Source: a virus. Taken from it: a stretch of DNA of 21,503 nucleotides. Each line of letters starts with the position of its first letter. Position 1 is the first letter of the stretch. Below the pieces are notes generated by a model. The model had not been told where the DNA came from. It saw nothing but the letters and a program-made list of their open reading frames with translations, and did not search any database. Of this stretch, positions 7,673 to 16,316 are shown in pieces. The translations under genes and the position numbers were made by a program. The stretch is from the IMG/VR virus record IMGVR_UViG_3300028384_000983, positions 1 to 21,503 of that record. The stretch is one strand, 5' to 3'.

Positions 7673-9479
7673 AACGGTAACAAGTGTCAGTGTTGACTTA
7701 GAGGCGAAAACCGCCAATTTTAAGGATGAGCTAAAACAGGCTGGCAGGTCATTAAAGAACTTCGAGAAAAACGGTAAAAACTCTTTTCGCTCAGCAGGGA
7801 AGCACGCGAAAGGATTCAGGGTAACAGTTGAACAGGTAACGAGTGCCTTAGGACCACTCGCTGGCGCCTTGAGCGGTATCACGGCTGCTCTTGGCTTCAG
7901 CGAGCTAGTTAAGGCTAACACTCAATATCAAAAGCTCAATGCATCTCTGGAGACAGTAACAGGGAGTGCTGAGAGTGCTGATCGAGCATTCATGCAGATC
8001 AAGGAGTTCGCTGCAGAAACCCCATTCCAATTAGGTCAAGTAGTTGACTCATTCATCAAGCTAAAAGCTATGGGCCTGGACCCGTCTCAACAAGCTCTAA
8101 TGTCGTATGGCAATACCGCGTCAGCAATGGGTAAAAGCCTTAACCAGATGATAGAGGCTGTTGCCGATGCCACTGTTGGTGAGTTTGAGAGACTTAAAGA
8201 ATTTGGCATTAAGGCCAGCTCTGAAGGCGATAGGGTTAAGTTTACATTCCAAGGCGTGACAACTGAGATAGAGAAGAACGCGCAAGAAATACAGCAGTAT
8301 CTATTAGATATTGGGCAGACTCAATTCGCTGGCGCTATGGAAAAGCAAATGAATACGCTTGGAGGCGTGTTCTCTAACCTTGAAGACTCTTTCTTTAATC
8401 TAGCCATATCCATAGGTGAGGCTGGATTAAACGACCTTGTAATGGATTTCGCCAAAGCCACAAATGAAGCCGCCAAGGCTGTTACAGGCTTTGTGCAGAA
8501 TCCTGCATCCATGCCTGACTGGCTTAAGAATCTCTCTTTCTGGGTCAAGTCAGCAGTGTTAGAGGTCCAGGACTTAGGGGATTGGATAGGCGCTGTAGGA
8601 GCAATTATAAATAAGGCTGCTGATTTTGACCTGCAGGGCATTAAGAGGATTGTTGCAGAGCGTAAATTAGCCAGAGCTGAAATGGAATCTGATTTAGCTG
8701 ATTTTGCCGTTAAGTTACAAGAAGAGATAGCACCAAAGGTTCAGCAGGCTTATGCTTCTATGTTTAAGCAGCCTGAGATGGAAGTTGACTCCTCTGGTGG
8801 TCTTGGCAGGCAAGCTTTGACTCCAGTGATGACAGATGACGAATTTGAAATAGAATTCGCTAGAGCAGAAGCGCAATTTGACCAATTGAATAAACTTTAT
8901 GCTGATAAGGCTAGAGCGCAAGCTGCAATAGAAAAGAAATATGATGACATGATCATCGGAATGAAAATGAATGTAGCAAGCCAAGCTCTTGGCTTTATCA
9001 AGATGGTAGCTGGCGAGCATGATGTTGTAGGCAAATTGATAATTTTTGCTGAGAAAGGACTAGCAATGGCGCAGATCAGAATATCAACTGAGGTCGCTGC
9101 CATGAAAGCATTAACGCTAGGGCCAACAGGTGAGGCATACGCAGCAAGAATTAGAACATTAGGCGCAATATCAATGGGTATAGTGGCGGCCACAGGGATA
9201 GCGCAGGCTGCAGGAATCGGTGGGGCTGGTGGATCAGGAATCGGCGGCGTTCCGGCCATCGACACCGCTGCAGGTGCGCCAGTCCCACCACCTACTCCTT
9301 TGGATAACACTAGCTCTACGAGTGGCGGCACTGTTGGAACAGTTACAATTAACGTTAATGGCGTGGTTACAGAGGATATTATTAACGATCTGATGATTCC
9401 AGCAATTCAAGAGTCAATAAACGAGAGAGATGTTATCCTTATCAACAGCGATAGCAGGCAGGCTTTGGAGCTGACATAA
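7665..9479 (+). CDS. Tape measure protein (604 aa)
   Basis: Directly after the chaperone pair, as expected. The N-terminus (VSVDLEAKTANFKDELKQA, residues about 8-26) is a typical tape measure opening, followed by a hydrophobic stretch near residues 57-80 and the family core ASLETVTGSAESADRAFMQI and FAAETPFQLGQVVDSFIKL around residues 95-135. The remainder is helical, with hydrophobic Ala/Gly-rich segments near residues 495-530 and a Pro/Ser/Thr linker before a C-terminal beta segment TVTINVNGVV. At 604 residues it is short and, by the usual rule of about 0.15 nm per residue, predicts a tail near 90 nm. No lysozyme or peptidase motif is seen. The TAA overlaps the next ATG (TAATG). Confidence 0.88.
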   Translation: MARTVTSVSVDLEAKTANFKDELKQAGRSLKNFEKNGKNSFRSAGKHAKGFRVTVEQVTSALGPLAGALSGITAALGFSELVKANTQYQKLNASLETVTGSAESADRAFMQIKEFAAETPFQLGQVVDSFIKLKAMGLDPSQQALMSYGNTASAMGKSLNQMIEAVADATVGEFERLKEFGIKASSEGDRVKFTFQGVTTEIEKNAQEIQQYLLDIGQTQFAGAMEKQMNTLGGVFSNLEDSFFNLAISIGEAGLNDLVMDFAKATNEAAKAVTGFVQNPASMPDWLKNLSFWVKSAVLEVQDLGDWIGAVGAIINKAADFDLQGIKRIVAERKLARAEMESDLADFAVKLQEEIAPKVQQAYASMFKQPEMEVDSSGGLGRQALTPVMTDDEFEIEFARAEAQFDQLNKLYADKARAQAAIEKKYDDMIIGMKMNVASQALGFIKMVAGEHDVVGKLIIFAEKGLAMAQIRISTEVAAMKALTLGPTGEAYAARIRTLGAISMGIVAATGIAQAAGIGGAGGSGIGGVPAIDTAAGAPVPPPTPLDNTSSTSGGTVGTVTINVNGVVTEDIINDLMIPAIQESINERDVILINSDSRQALELT

Positions 9480-9901
9480 TGGCAGTAATAGAATATACGG
9501 CAGCAGATAGAGCTGACTTGGTAACTGGTCACACAGTAGGCACAAATTATCAGATTTTAGTCAAACTGATTTCTTACTCAATGTCTGTAGACCAGCCTAA
9601 AACGATGCATACCGCTTTGAACGGAAGGGTTGAGACTGTTCTTAAGAGAGCGACTAAAATCTATTCTGCTACTGTATCCTGGTCTGATGCCATTAATGCA
9701 AATATGGAAGAGTTTCTATTTTCAATAGCTGGCGGTGAATTGTTTTCTTTTGATCCATACGGAACAATAGTAACGCCAGACCAACCGCTAGAGGTCGTTT
9801 CTATAAACTCTCAGCAGTACGGAATAAGCCCTATTCAACGAAGCTCAACACCCGCAAGAAGGGTTATGTTAACCATGCGGCCTGCCATATCTAGACTATG
9901 A
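9479..9901 (+). CDS. Distal tail-like / baseplate protein (140 aa)
   Basis: A beta-rich 140-residue protein beginning MAVIEYTAADRADLVTGHTV. It sits between the tape measure and the tail tip protein, where lambda gpM/gpL or a distal tail protein would be. The segment KTMHTALNGRVETVLKRATK followed by YSATVSWSD and the strand LFSFDPYG resemble proteins that form the ring below the tube and serve as a platform for the tip. I do not recognise a precise family, so the role is read from order and composition. It begins at a TAATG overlap and ends in an ATGA overlap with the tip gene. Confidence 0.65.
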   Translation: MAVIEYTAADRADLVTGHTVGTNYQILVKLISYSMSVDQPKTMHTALNGRVETVLKRATKIYSATVSWSDAINANMEEFLFSIAGGELFSFDPYGTIVTPDQPLEVVSINSQQYGISPIQRSSTPARRVMLTMRPAISRL

Positions 9902-12900
9902 AGACTTATTCTGATAACTACAGACTTTATGAGCAGGCTGCAACAAAGGAACCAAGATTTGTAGCTCAGGTGTCGTGGGATGTAGACGATACCGATTATA
10001 CTTATTTTACGTCTAGCTCTAAAGCTGCATTGCCAACTGGAGTTGATTTCATACATGGCGCTGTATATAAAATATCAGGCCAGACGCAGAAGATAAATCC
10101 AGACATAGCAACTAGCACTATTGGTGTTGTAAAACTTTCATTGCTTGACGTTCATGAGAATGAGAACTTAATAAGATGGTCACAGCAGTTTGATAATGCT
10201 GTATGGCAGAAAAGCTTACTATCAGTAACTGCTAACCAGGTAAAAGCGCCAGATGGATCATTTACCGCAGACAAGATCATCTATTCAGGAAACAACAGCC
10301 TTTTAGCGCAAGGTAATTCTGCTGGTGGTACTGTTGGTAATAGGACTTTTACATACAGTGTTTGGTTATGGACTGATTCAGGTCAGCCAATTAGTGTAAG
10401 TATTACAGTTTATAGCGGTTCTAATTCTCAAACAAAGAATATAACACTGACAGAGAAGCCAGTTAGGCATACTGTTAGTTATACTTTTCCAGGATCTGAT
10501 TTAGGCACTCTAATAAATGCCAGGATTAATGGGCCATCATCAGGCGTTGTAAGTGGTGAATACGCTTATGGATGGGGAGCTCAATTAAGTGAAACTGGTG
10601 GAAGGATTCCTTATACAGAAACAGAATCTACACAAAGAACAACATCGTACCCAGCTGTAACTACTAAGATTTCTGACAAGCTTGCTGCTGGTGATGGCCT
10701 AAGGCAGAAGACAGTCAGGATATATGTTGGCTATGGCGATATGCCATTTACTGAGTATGATTTGAGGCTTACTTACATTGTAGACTCAATATCATACAAG
10801 GACGGTGTTTATAGTATCACTATGTCCGATATTCAGAGGGAAGAGCGGCATAAGATATTTACTCCTCTGGAGACTACGCTAGCTGAAAATGTTGATGAGC
10901 TTACAAATATAATCCCGATAAACACTTCAGACTTAAACTTCTTTCCTCTTGTTAGGACAGGGCCGCTCGACTCTGTTTCACCAAGAAAGCATGTCGGATA
11001 TGTAAAGATAGAGGAAGAGGTTATACAACATATTGGGATTCTGTTTGATGCTGGTATTGGATATTATTTAAATGTGTCAAAGAGAGGAGCTTTAAATACC
11101 AGGGCTGCAGAACATAGAATAAGCGATGATGCTACAACTACAAGCTCGCCAATAAAGGTCATAGAGCATATTTATTTTGAATGTCCGGCTCCTAAGGCTA
11201 TTTATGCTTTACAGACAGGTCTTTATCTGCATGGAAATAATCTTTTAGGCGATGTATTGCCAAATGATTCTTTTGACCTGTCAACATGGAATCAATTCAA
11301 CAGCCCTACTGTTTCATTATCAACTGAAGTTAGCCCAACAGGATGGGGACAGGTTTGGGATGTAATAGACAACAGCGCTACGTTAAATGAGCATATAAGA
11401 ACAGATGAGTATACAAGCGCTCTAGGCTATGTTCACGGAGATGAATACTCTGGTAGTATTTTTGTAAAAAAAGATACATTAGACACTATAAATGGATCTA
11501 TATATATATCATTTAATAATGGTGCTGCATCGTCTTATGGGTACTTGGTTTATAGCGCAGCTTCTGGGTCATTTTCACTCGCAAATGATGGGACTGCTTT
11601 TTTCTTTACTAAGGGTTCTGTTCTTGATTATGGCGACTGGTGGCAGGTGGTGGTAGGAGGATATTCGACTACAACCGGAACAACATCAGCAACATTTCGA
11701 GTATTTTCAGCAGCATCTGCAACAGACACTGGTTCTAAAACTTATTTTGGCGCAAGCTTTCAAGGCGGCGTTAGATCTGCAGGGATGAATATATTGCCGT
11801 TACATTGGCATTTGGGGATTAATGAAAAGTTTGTAAGGCTATCGGACTATAAAAATATAGGAATAGATTACTGGAACCCAGACGATGACTCAGGAAAGAT
11901 AGTAAGAATCGAAAATCCAGGCACACAGGACGGCAAGAAATATATCGAGTCTCAGTTACTATTGTGGCTTGGAGCATTTCAGCCTATTTATTCAGATGGC
12001 GATATAGGACTTAGAAAGCTAGCTAATGTATTGCCGTTTACTGGATATAACCTGCATTTGACAGAGACTAACGTTAAAAGCTATTCGGATCTGATTCACG
12101 ATATGAAATCCGTTGTTAACGATATTCGTATCAGGTGGAATTATGTAGATAGTAAAGAAACGTATACAAAAGAAAACGTTTTGATAGACGCTGATTCAAT
12201 CGGAAAGCATAGAACGGCAGACACAAAGGTTTTCGAGTTTAAAGCTGTCCACACTGGCGCGCACACAGATGAGAACATATTAACCTACTTTGACACGCTG
12301 AGGGACAGGTATTCTGGGCCTCCTTTAAGGATGTCTCTTTCTGTTATGCCGTCCTCATCAAGTCTTGAGGTTGGAGATAGGGTTAGAGTAACTTTACCAC
12401 AAATCAGAAATTTCTCTGATATAACCCCATTCAATCAGACTGTTGACAGGGTTTTCGAGGTTCAGCAGGTAAACACTGACTGGACAACTGGAGAAATGAA
12501 ACTACAGTTATTTGGTTCATCACAGAAGGCTGGAGAGTTAGGAAGAACTACAACCAATTCAGTCTTGTTGGATACTTTTTATACAAGCGCCGGAACCAAT
12601 TTAACCAGTGTTTTAACTATCACGGCTGGAGCGGTTACAGCTAACGGTACGCTTACAGGTAACGCCAATAGCATGGATAGCGCAATCTATTATTATGATG
12701 GCGACTTAACCATCAATGCTGGGGTTACTGTAACAATTACAGAGAACGTTCAGTTAAGGATTAAAGGGACTCTAACGATTAATGGAAAGATCGACGGAGC
12801 AGGTAATGGTGCGACAGGCGGAACGACTACTACACAATTTGTCGGTGGCGGCACTACTGATTTAGTCCTGACCTTGGCCTATCTTCCTGGAGGTTATGAT

Positions 12901-14946
12901 CCACTTAAAGATATTGATTTTGACTTTGGTGAGCAAGGTTATTTATTCAACACTATTCCTGCTGCTGCTTTAAATGCTTACGGACTTGGAAGCCTTACGA
13001 CAATTCAAGAGACTGACCAATTTGACGTTTCCTCTACCTATGTGGATGAATATGAATATGCTTGGTATGGATTCACAATACAGAAGGCCATATCTGAAGG
13101 TATAGAGGAAGAATTACCCTATTTTAATATCACGAACGATCAGCAAACCAACACTGTAGAAGGTTACTCTCTCGATTTAAGGGGCAACTCTGGTGGTGGA
13201 GGAGTTCCATTAGTAAGAAGAGGTTTCACATTTGGAACATATGAGGCTCTACATTCGATAGTCGCTAATGGCGGATCTGGCGGTGATGGTGGTGCTGGTC
13301 TGTTGATAATATCTCGCGGCGTAGTGTTTGGCGGGTCTGGAGAAATAGACCTGTCAGGCGGACCATCGGGTATTGGTGGTAGCTGGACATCTGCAGGCGG
13401 AGACGTTTTTTATGCTGGCAGCGGTGCTCCTGGCGCTCCAGGGGGGCTGTTAATCCTTCTTGATGGGGGCGTTACAAACCCAGACATCGATGACACGGTA
13501 TTTACGGCTAATTTCGGTGACGCCGTTCATGGTGTTGGGGCCACAGAGGTAGATAGAAGCTTTTTCGCTCCTCCAGGACAGGATTGGAATTTATACTCTG
13601 TTGCAACCTGGCCACATGGCGATGCTGTATGGAACGGCGCTCCTACAGCTGCACTTGAGAACGGATCTGCTACAGATGCAGCTCACAGGATACAGTATAT
13701 TCCGGCTGATATTACTCCTGCTTTATCTGAAGACTCAGCACCAAATATCATATACAGAACTTACAAGCCAATTCAATTCAGAGAAGGACTGCCAAGCAAT
13801 CAGGCTGCTTATCTTGGCAAATATGTCACTATTAGCGAGGATAATCAGCGGATTGCATACAGCGAAGGCAACCCAAATTTTAATACGCCAAAGATAACGA
13901 TTGAGGCAGGTTTAGAAAACGGCATCCAGGAAATGCAGACTACGCTTGGAACTGGTGAAGATAATAACGCAAGTGAAGTTCTTGCATTCAATAGGACTAG
14001 TGATGTATTCATAGAAGGAAGGCCAGAGACTACTTCTAATTCTGGCAATGTAAGAGTGTGGACAAGAAGCATAAATTCTTGGACAAACACGCAGTCGATA
14101 ACATGGGCAACTGCAAATGATAACTTTGGCAGGTATTTGGCAATGCGTGGTGATGGTCGCTCTCAAGGGTTTTTAGCTGGAACAGCTAATACTGCTACCA
14201 CAAACAATAGGGTTTACTATTTTGAAAACACAGGAGCATCTTGGGTTCAGCAGCAGACATTAAATTACACAGGACAGCCAACATCATCTGCTGCATGTCG
14301 AAATAATGCATTAAGAATGTCTGGTGATGCTAATTGGTGTATTTTTGGTGACGTAAATTTCGGGACTGCAAATGATGGGTGTGCAGCTGTATTCCAGAGA
14401 ACAGGAACAGGTGCGTCAACTTGGTCAGAGGCTGCTGTTTTAACCATTGCATCTGGAGTCTCATCAAACCTTCTAGGAACACAGGTAGATCTTGACTCAA
14501 CAGGGCAAACGTTTGTTGCTAGTTCTGAGTATCCAATATCAGGATTTAACCTAGGACGTGTTGAGGTATGGCAGAGAGATATAAATGTGTTCAACCATTT
14601 TCAGACGATATTTGGTCCTGCTGATTCTATTGGTTCATATAATGCTACGTTTGGGCGAGCATTATCTATCTCAGATGATGGACTAACTCTTGTAACGAGC
14701 TATGGCAATTCAGGAAATACTAATACAACTGTCCAGGTTTACAAGCGCGGATCAATCGATGTTAAATTTAAACTGCTTGAGAACATAGTTCTTGAAGATA
14801 TAACATCCACGTACAGAAACCACATAGAGATATCCAAGAATGGCAACTACATAATATTGCCATCGCCTACTTATAGGACCAATGGAGTGACTACAAACGG
14901 GCTTATAGTGATTTTTGAGAACCAATTCAACCTTATAGGCTCGTAA
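9898..14946 (+). CDS. Tail tip / host-recognition protein with inserted carbohydrate-binding-like domains and C-terminal propeller (1682 aa)
   Basis: The largest gene. The backbone is a tail hub/tip protein: KISGQTQKINPDIATSTIG (residues about 60-78), KISDKLAAGDGLRQKTVRIY (from about 257), LHWHLGINEKFVRLSDYKNIG (about 638-658) and DYWNPDDDSGKIVRI. Two domains interrupt it: residues about 86-253 (LIRWSQQFDNAVWQ, then KAPDGSFTADKI) and about 446-634 (SFDLSTWNQF, then GDWWQVVVGGYS); both look like carbohydrate-binding beta-sandwiches. From about residue 890 comes a Gly-rich beta region with LTINGKIDGAGNG. Residues 1306-1682 hold six copies of an FGRxLxISxDG-type motif, like FG-GAP propellers. 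It lies directly after the distal tail gene and probably ends the tail transcription unit. Receptor binding is inferred from position and domains. Confidence 0.85.
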   Translation: MKTYSDNYRLYEQAATKEPRFVAQVSWDVDDTDYTYFTSSSKAALPTGVDFIHGAVYKISGQTQKINPDIATSTIGVVKLSLLDVHENENLIRWSQQFDNAVWQKSLLSVTANQVKAPDGSFTADKIIYSGNNSLLAQGNSAGGTVGNRTFTYSVWLWTDSGQPISVSITVYSGSNSQTKNITLTEKPVRHTVSYTFPGSDLGTLINARINGPSSGVVSGEYAYGWGAQLSETGGRIPYTETESTQRTTSYPAVTTKISDKLAAGDGLRQKTVRIYVGYGDMPFTEYDLRLTYIVDSISYKDGVYSITMSDIQREERHKIFTPLETTLAENVDELTNIIPINTSDLNFFPLVRTGPLDSVSPRKHVGYVKIEEEVIQHIGILFDAGIGYYLNVSKRGALNTRAAEHRISDDATTTSSPIKVIEHIYFECPAPKAIYALQTGLYLHGNNLLGDVLPNDSFDLSTWNQFNSPTVSLSTEVSPTGWGQVWDVIDNSATLNEHIRTDEYTSALGYVHGDEYSGSIFVKKDTLDTINGSIYISFNNGAASSYGYLVYSAASGSFSLANDGTAFFFTKGSVLDYGDWWQVVVGGYSTTTGTTSATFRVFSAASATDTGSKTYFGASFQGGVRSAGMNILPLHWHLGINEKFVRLSDYKNIGIDYWNPDDDSGKIVRIENPGTQDGKKYIESQLLLWLGAFQPIYSDGDIGLRKLANVLPFTGYNLHLTETNVKSYSDLIHDMKSVVNDIRIRWNYVDSKETYTKENVLIDADSIGKHRTADTKVFEFKAVHTGAHTDENILTYFDTLRDRYSGPPLRMSLSVMPSSSSLEVGDRVRVTLPQIRNFSDITPFNQTVDRVFEVQQVNTDWTTGEMKLQLFGSSQKAGELGRTTTNSVLLDTFYTSAGTNLTSVLTITAGAVTANGTLTGNANSMDSAIYYYDGDLTINAGVTVTITENVQLRIKGTLTINGKIDGAGNGATGGTTTTQFVGGGTTDLVLTLAYLPGGYDPLKDIDFDFGEQGYLFNTIPAAALNAYGLGSLTTIQETDQFDVSSTYVDEYEYAWYGFTIQKAISEGIEEELPYFNITNDQQTNTVEGYSLDLRGNSGGGGVPLVRRGFTFGTYEALHSIVANGGSGGDGGAGLLIISRGVVFGGSGEIDLSGGPSGIGGSWTSAGGDVFYAGSGAPGAPGGLLILLDGGVTNPDIDDTVFTANFGDAVHGVGATEVDRSFFAPPGQDWNLYSVATWPHGDAVWNGAPTAALENGSATDAAHRIQYIPADITPALSEDSAPNIIYRTYKPIQFREGLPSNQAAYLGKYVTISEDNQRIAYSEGNPNFNTPKITIEAGLENGIQEMQTTLGTGEDNNASEVLAFNRTSDVFIEGRPETTSNSGNVRVWTRSINSWTNTQSITWATANDNFGRYLAMRGDGRSQGFLAGTANTATTNNRVYYFENTGASWVQQQTLNYTGQPTSSAACRNNALRMSGDANWCIFGDVNFGTANDGCAAVFQRTGTGASTWSEAAVLTIASGVSSNLLGTQVDLDSTGQTFVASSEYPISGFNLGRVEVWQRDINVFNHFQTIFGPADSIGSYNATFGRALSISDDGLTLVTSYGNSGNTNTTVQVYKRGSIDVKFKLLENIVLEDITSTYRNHIEISKNGNYIILPSPTYRTNGVTTNGLIVIFENQFNLIGS

Positions 14947-15013
14947 CATGATTTTACATTCTTTTACATAATTGTATGTATAATGGTTAAATGTTAGTCA
15001 AAAAGGTAAAGAG
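14947..15013 (+). promoter_or_regulatory. Intergenic region with promoter-like motif before the lysis module
   Basis: An AT-rich 67-base gap, unusual in this packed window. It contains TATAAT at 14979-14984, TTTACA at 14963-14968 (10 bases upstream) and a second TTTACA at 14953-14958 (20 bases upstream), so neither spacing suits ordinary sigma70. The two TTTTACAT copies form a direct repeat 10 bases apart. A short inverted pair ACATA/TATGT overlaps the second copy. AAAGGT near 15003-15007 is the ribosome site for the next gene. A promoter is likely, but its sigma class is unclear. Confidence 0.45.
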
Positions 15014-15015
15014 AT

Positions 15016-15366
15016 GTGGCAGTTAATCAGAAAAGCACACTATTGGCTTATGGAAAATTACTCGGCATTATTGCGGTGGCTGCTGCTGTTGGTGTTGATT
15101 TTATTGTTAGCCAAAACATGGCCACAGATCCCTATGCTCGACCGGACCCTTTTACGGGTTCAGACTTCGAGCGATTCAGAGATGGAGAATTTAACGAGCT
15201 TAAACAACAAGTTAGAGAATGTCAGCGATGGCGAGAGAATCACACGAGATGGGGTCGTGAGCGGGCCGGAAGAAACGACGAAGTGCACAGGAACCTGGAG
15301 AAATCTTTGTCAGACATTCAATCTCAAGTTTTATATCTATACCAACAACAACAGAGACACGATTGA
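15016..15366 (+). CDS. Small bitopic membrane protein of the lysis module (116 aa, GTG start)
   Basis: A 116-residue protein with one predicted membrane span (GKLLGIIAVAAAVGVDFIV, residues about 13-31) and a soluble basic, heptad-like C-terminal part. The segment ARPDPFTGSDFERF just after the span resembles a motif I associate with small phage membrane proteins near lysis genes. The GTG start overlaps an ATG two bases earlier (ATGTG) that opens a different, equally long frame; I prefer this frame because of the RPDPFTG motif and its more ordinary composition. The charged helix suggests an inner-membrane spanin-like or holin-accessory role, but that is inference. The stop is three bases before the next start. 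Confidence 0.65.
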   Translation: MAVNQKSTLLAYGKLLGIIAVAAAVGVDFIVSQNMATDPYARPDPFTGSDFERFRDGEFNELKQQVRECQRWRENHTRWGRERAGRNDEVHRNLEKSLSDIQSQVLYLYQQQQRHD

Positions 15367-15369
15367 AAG

Positions 15370-15690
15370 ATGGCAAATATGAATTGGATCACTAGAACAA
15401 TAGTCTGCGGATTTGCTACTGCAGGCGTAATGTTTATACTTATAGGATGCGGCAACCACGGAGGTAGCATATATGGCGGCTTTGGGAACGCATTCCACCA
15501 TCACGATTCATGGGAATATGGCGCAGAAGGAAACGACCATTACGGTATTGTAGGGATTGAGTATGAAACTCAGATTCACCATGTTCAGCCTGTTTACCTA
15601 AGGGGCGCTATAGAGCATAACAGCGACCACAAAGGCAGGGATAAGCCAGGCGGCAACTCTGCCAGAGTGACAGGACATGTAAAATTTTAG
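15370..15690 (+). CDS. His-rich predicted lipoprotein (106 aa)
   Basis: Residues 1-27 form a lipoprotein signal: NWITRT positive region, hydrophobic ATAGVMFILI and lipobox LIGC with Cys27 as the lipidation site. The mature part is rich in Gly and His (GGFGNAFHHHDSWEYG) and ends in beta-like strands IVGIEYETQI, PVYLRGAIEHNSDH and ARVTGHVKF. ATG 15370 follows the previous stop; an in-frame ATG at 15379 has better spacing from GAAAG and may be the real start. Family unknown. It lies between a bitopic membrane protein and the endolysin, so it could be an outer-membrane spanin partner, or a lipoprotein acting in superinfection exclusion; neither is shown. Confidence 0.7.
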   Translation: MANMNWITRTIVCGFATAGVMFILIGCGNHGGSIYGGFGNAFHHHDSWEYGAEGNDHYGIVGIEYETQIHHVQPVYLRGAIEHNSDHKGRDKPGGNSARVTGHVKF

Positions 15691-15699
15691 GAGAATATT

Positions 15700-15837
15700 A
15701 TGGAATATGATTTTGAGGCACAGATAGAAGAATACGAGTCAAAACTAGAAGAGTTAGAAGAAGGCTCTGAAGAGTATGAAAAGCTAGTTGAAGTTATTAA
15801 TTTTCTTAAAATGCTCTATGAATCGGTAAAAAAATGA
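15700..15837 (+). CDS. Small acidic coiled-coil protein (45 aa)
   Basis: A very acidic 45-residue frame (EEYESKLEELEEGSEEYEKL) with a heptad-like helix and a less charged end FLKMLYESVKK. AGGAGA at 15689-15694 gives a good ribosome site, partly inside the preceding stop. Its stop overlaps the amidase start as ATGA, so it is probably translated with it. No family recognised. An amidase inhibitor or lysis timing factor is a guess from position only. Confidence 0.65.
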   Translation: MEYDFEAQIEEYESKLEELEEGSEEYEKLVEVINFLKMLYESVKK

Positions 15838-16241
15838 GAAAAATCAACACAATTATAGTCCATTGCTCAGCGACAACCGCCAGGCATGATATAGGTGTGG
15901 AGGAGATTAGAGACTGGCATGTTAATGGTAACGGATGGTCAGACATTGGCTATCACTATGTTATTAGGCTTGATGGGCAGATAGAAGACGGCAGGCCGAT
16001 AGAAAGATCAGGTGCTCACGCTAGAGGGCATAATGCTGAGTCTATAGGCATATGTTTAGTAGGCGGAATTGGTGATAATGGAAAGGCTGATGCTAATTTT
16101 TCAATCGAGCAATATATTAGTTTAAGACAACTTATCATTGATTTAAAGAGCAAATATGACATCGTAAAGATTATTGGACACAGGGATGTTAGCAAAAAAG
16201 ATTGTCCATGCTTTAGTATACAGGGCTTGATAAGGAATTAA
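15834..16241 (+). CDS. Endolysin: N-acetylmuramoyl-L-alanine amidase (amidase_2, T7 lysozyme type)
   Basis: A 135-residue zinc amidase that cuts the bond between N-acetylmuramate and the L-Ala of peptidoglycan stem peptides. Zinc ligands are readable as His10 (IIVHCSAT), His116 (IIGHRDV) and Cys124 (KKDCPCF); Tyr40 (IGYHYVI) and Lys122 match the catalytic Tyr46 and Lys128 of T7 lysozyme, with the same spacing to the ligands. It is close to T7 lysozyme's length and has no signal peptide or cell-wall-binding domain, so a holin should release it. The start overlaps the small acidic gene (ATGA). T7 lysozyme also inhibits T7 RNA polymerase; nothing here indicates that second role. Confidence 0.93.
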   Translation: MRKINTIIVHCSATTARHDIGVEEIRDWHVNGNGWSDIGYHYVIRLDGQIEDGRPIERSGAHARGHNAESIGICLVGGIGDNGKADANFSIEQYISLRQLIIDLKSKYDIVKIIGHRDVSKKDCPCFSIQGLIRN

Positions 16242-16266
16242 ATATTTCAGACAAGCGGCATATTTT

Positions 16267-16289
16267 TTGACATAATTTTACTTTATACA
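16267..16289 (+). promoter_or_regulatory. Promoter-like motif between endolysin and second lysis gene set
   Basis: In the 75-base gap 16242-16316 lies TTGACA at 16267-16272 with TATACA at 16284-16289 (11-base spacer) or CTAAAT at 16291-16296 (18-base spacer, weak -10). The stretch TTGACATAATTTTA closely matches TTTACATAATTGTA at 14963-14976, which precedes the first lysis gene. The similarity and similar distance to the next start argue for a shared control element. Whether sigma70 reads it is unclear. Confidence 0.4.
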
Positions 16290-16316
16290 ACTAAATGAGA
16301 ATGAAATAATGCCTGC

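Noticed and set aside
8897-9331. 144-codon reverse-strand frame over the tape measure
   Set aside because: Pro/Ala-rich antisense reading of the Ala/Gly-rich tape measure end, with no start signal or family resemblance.
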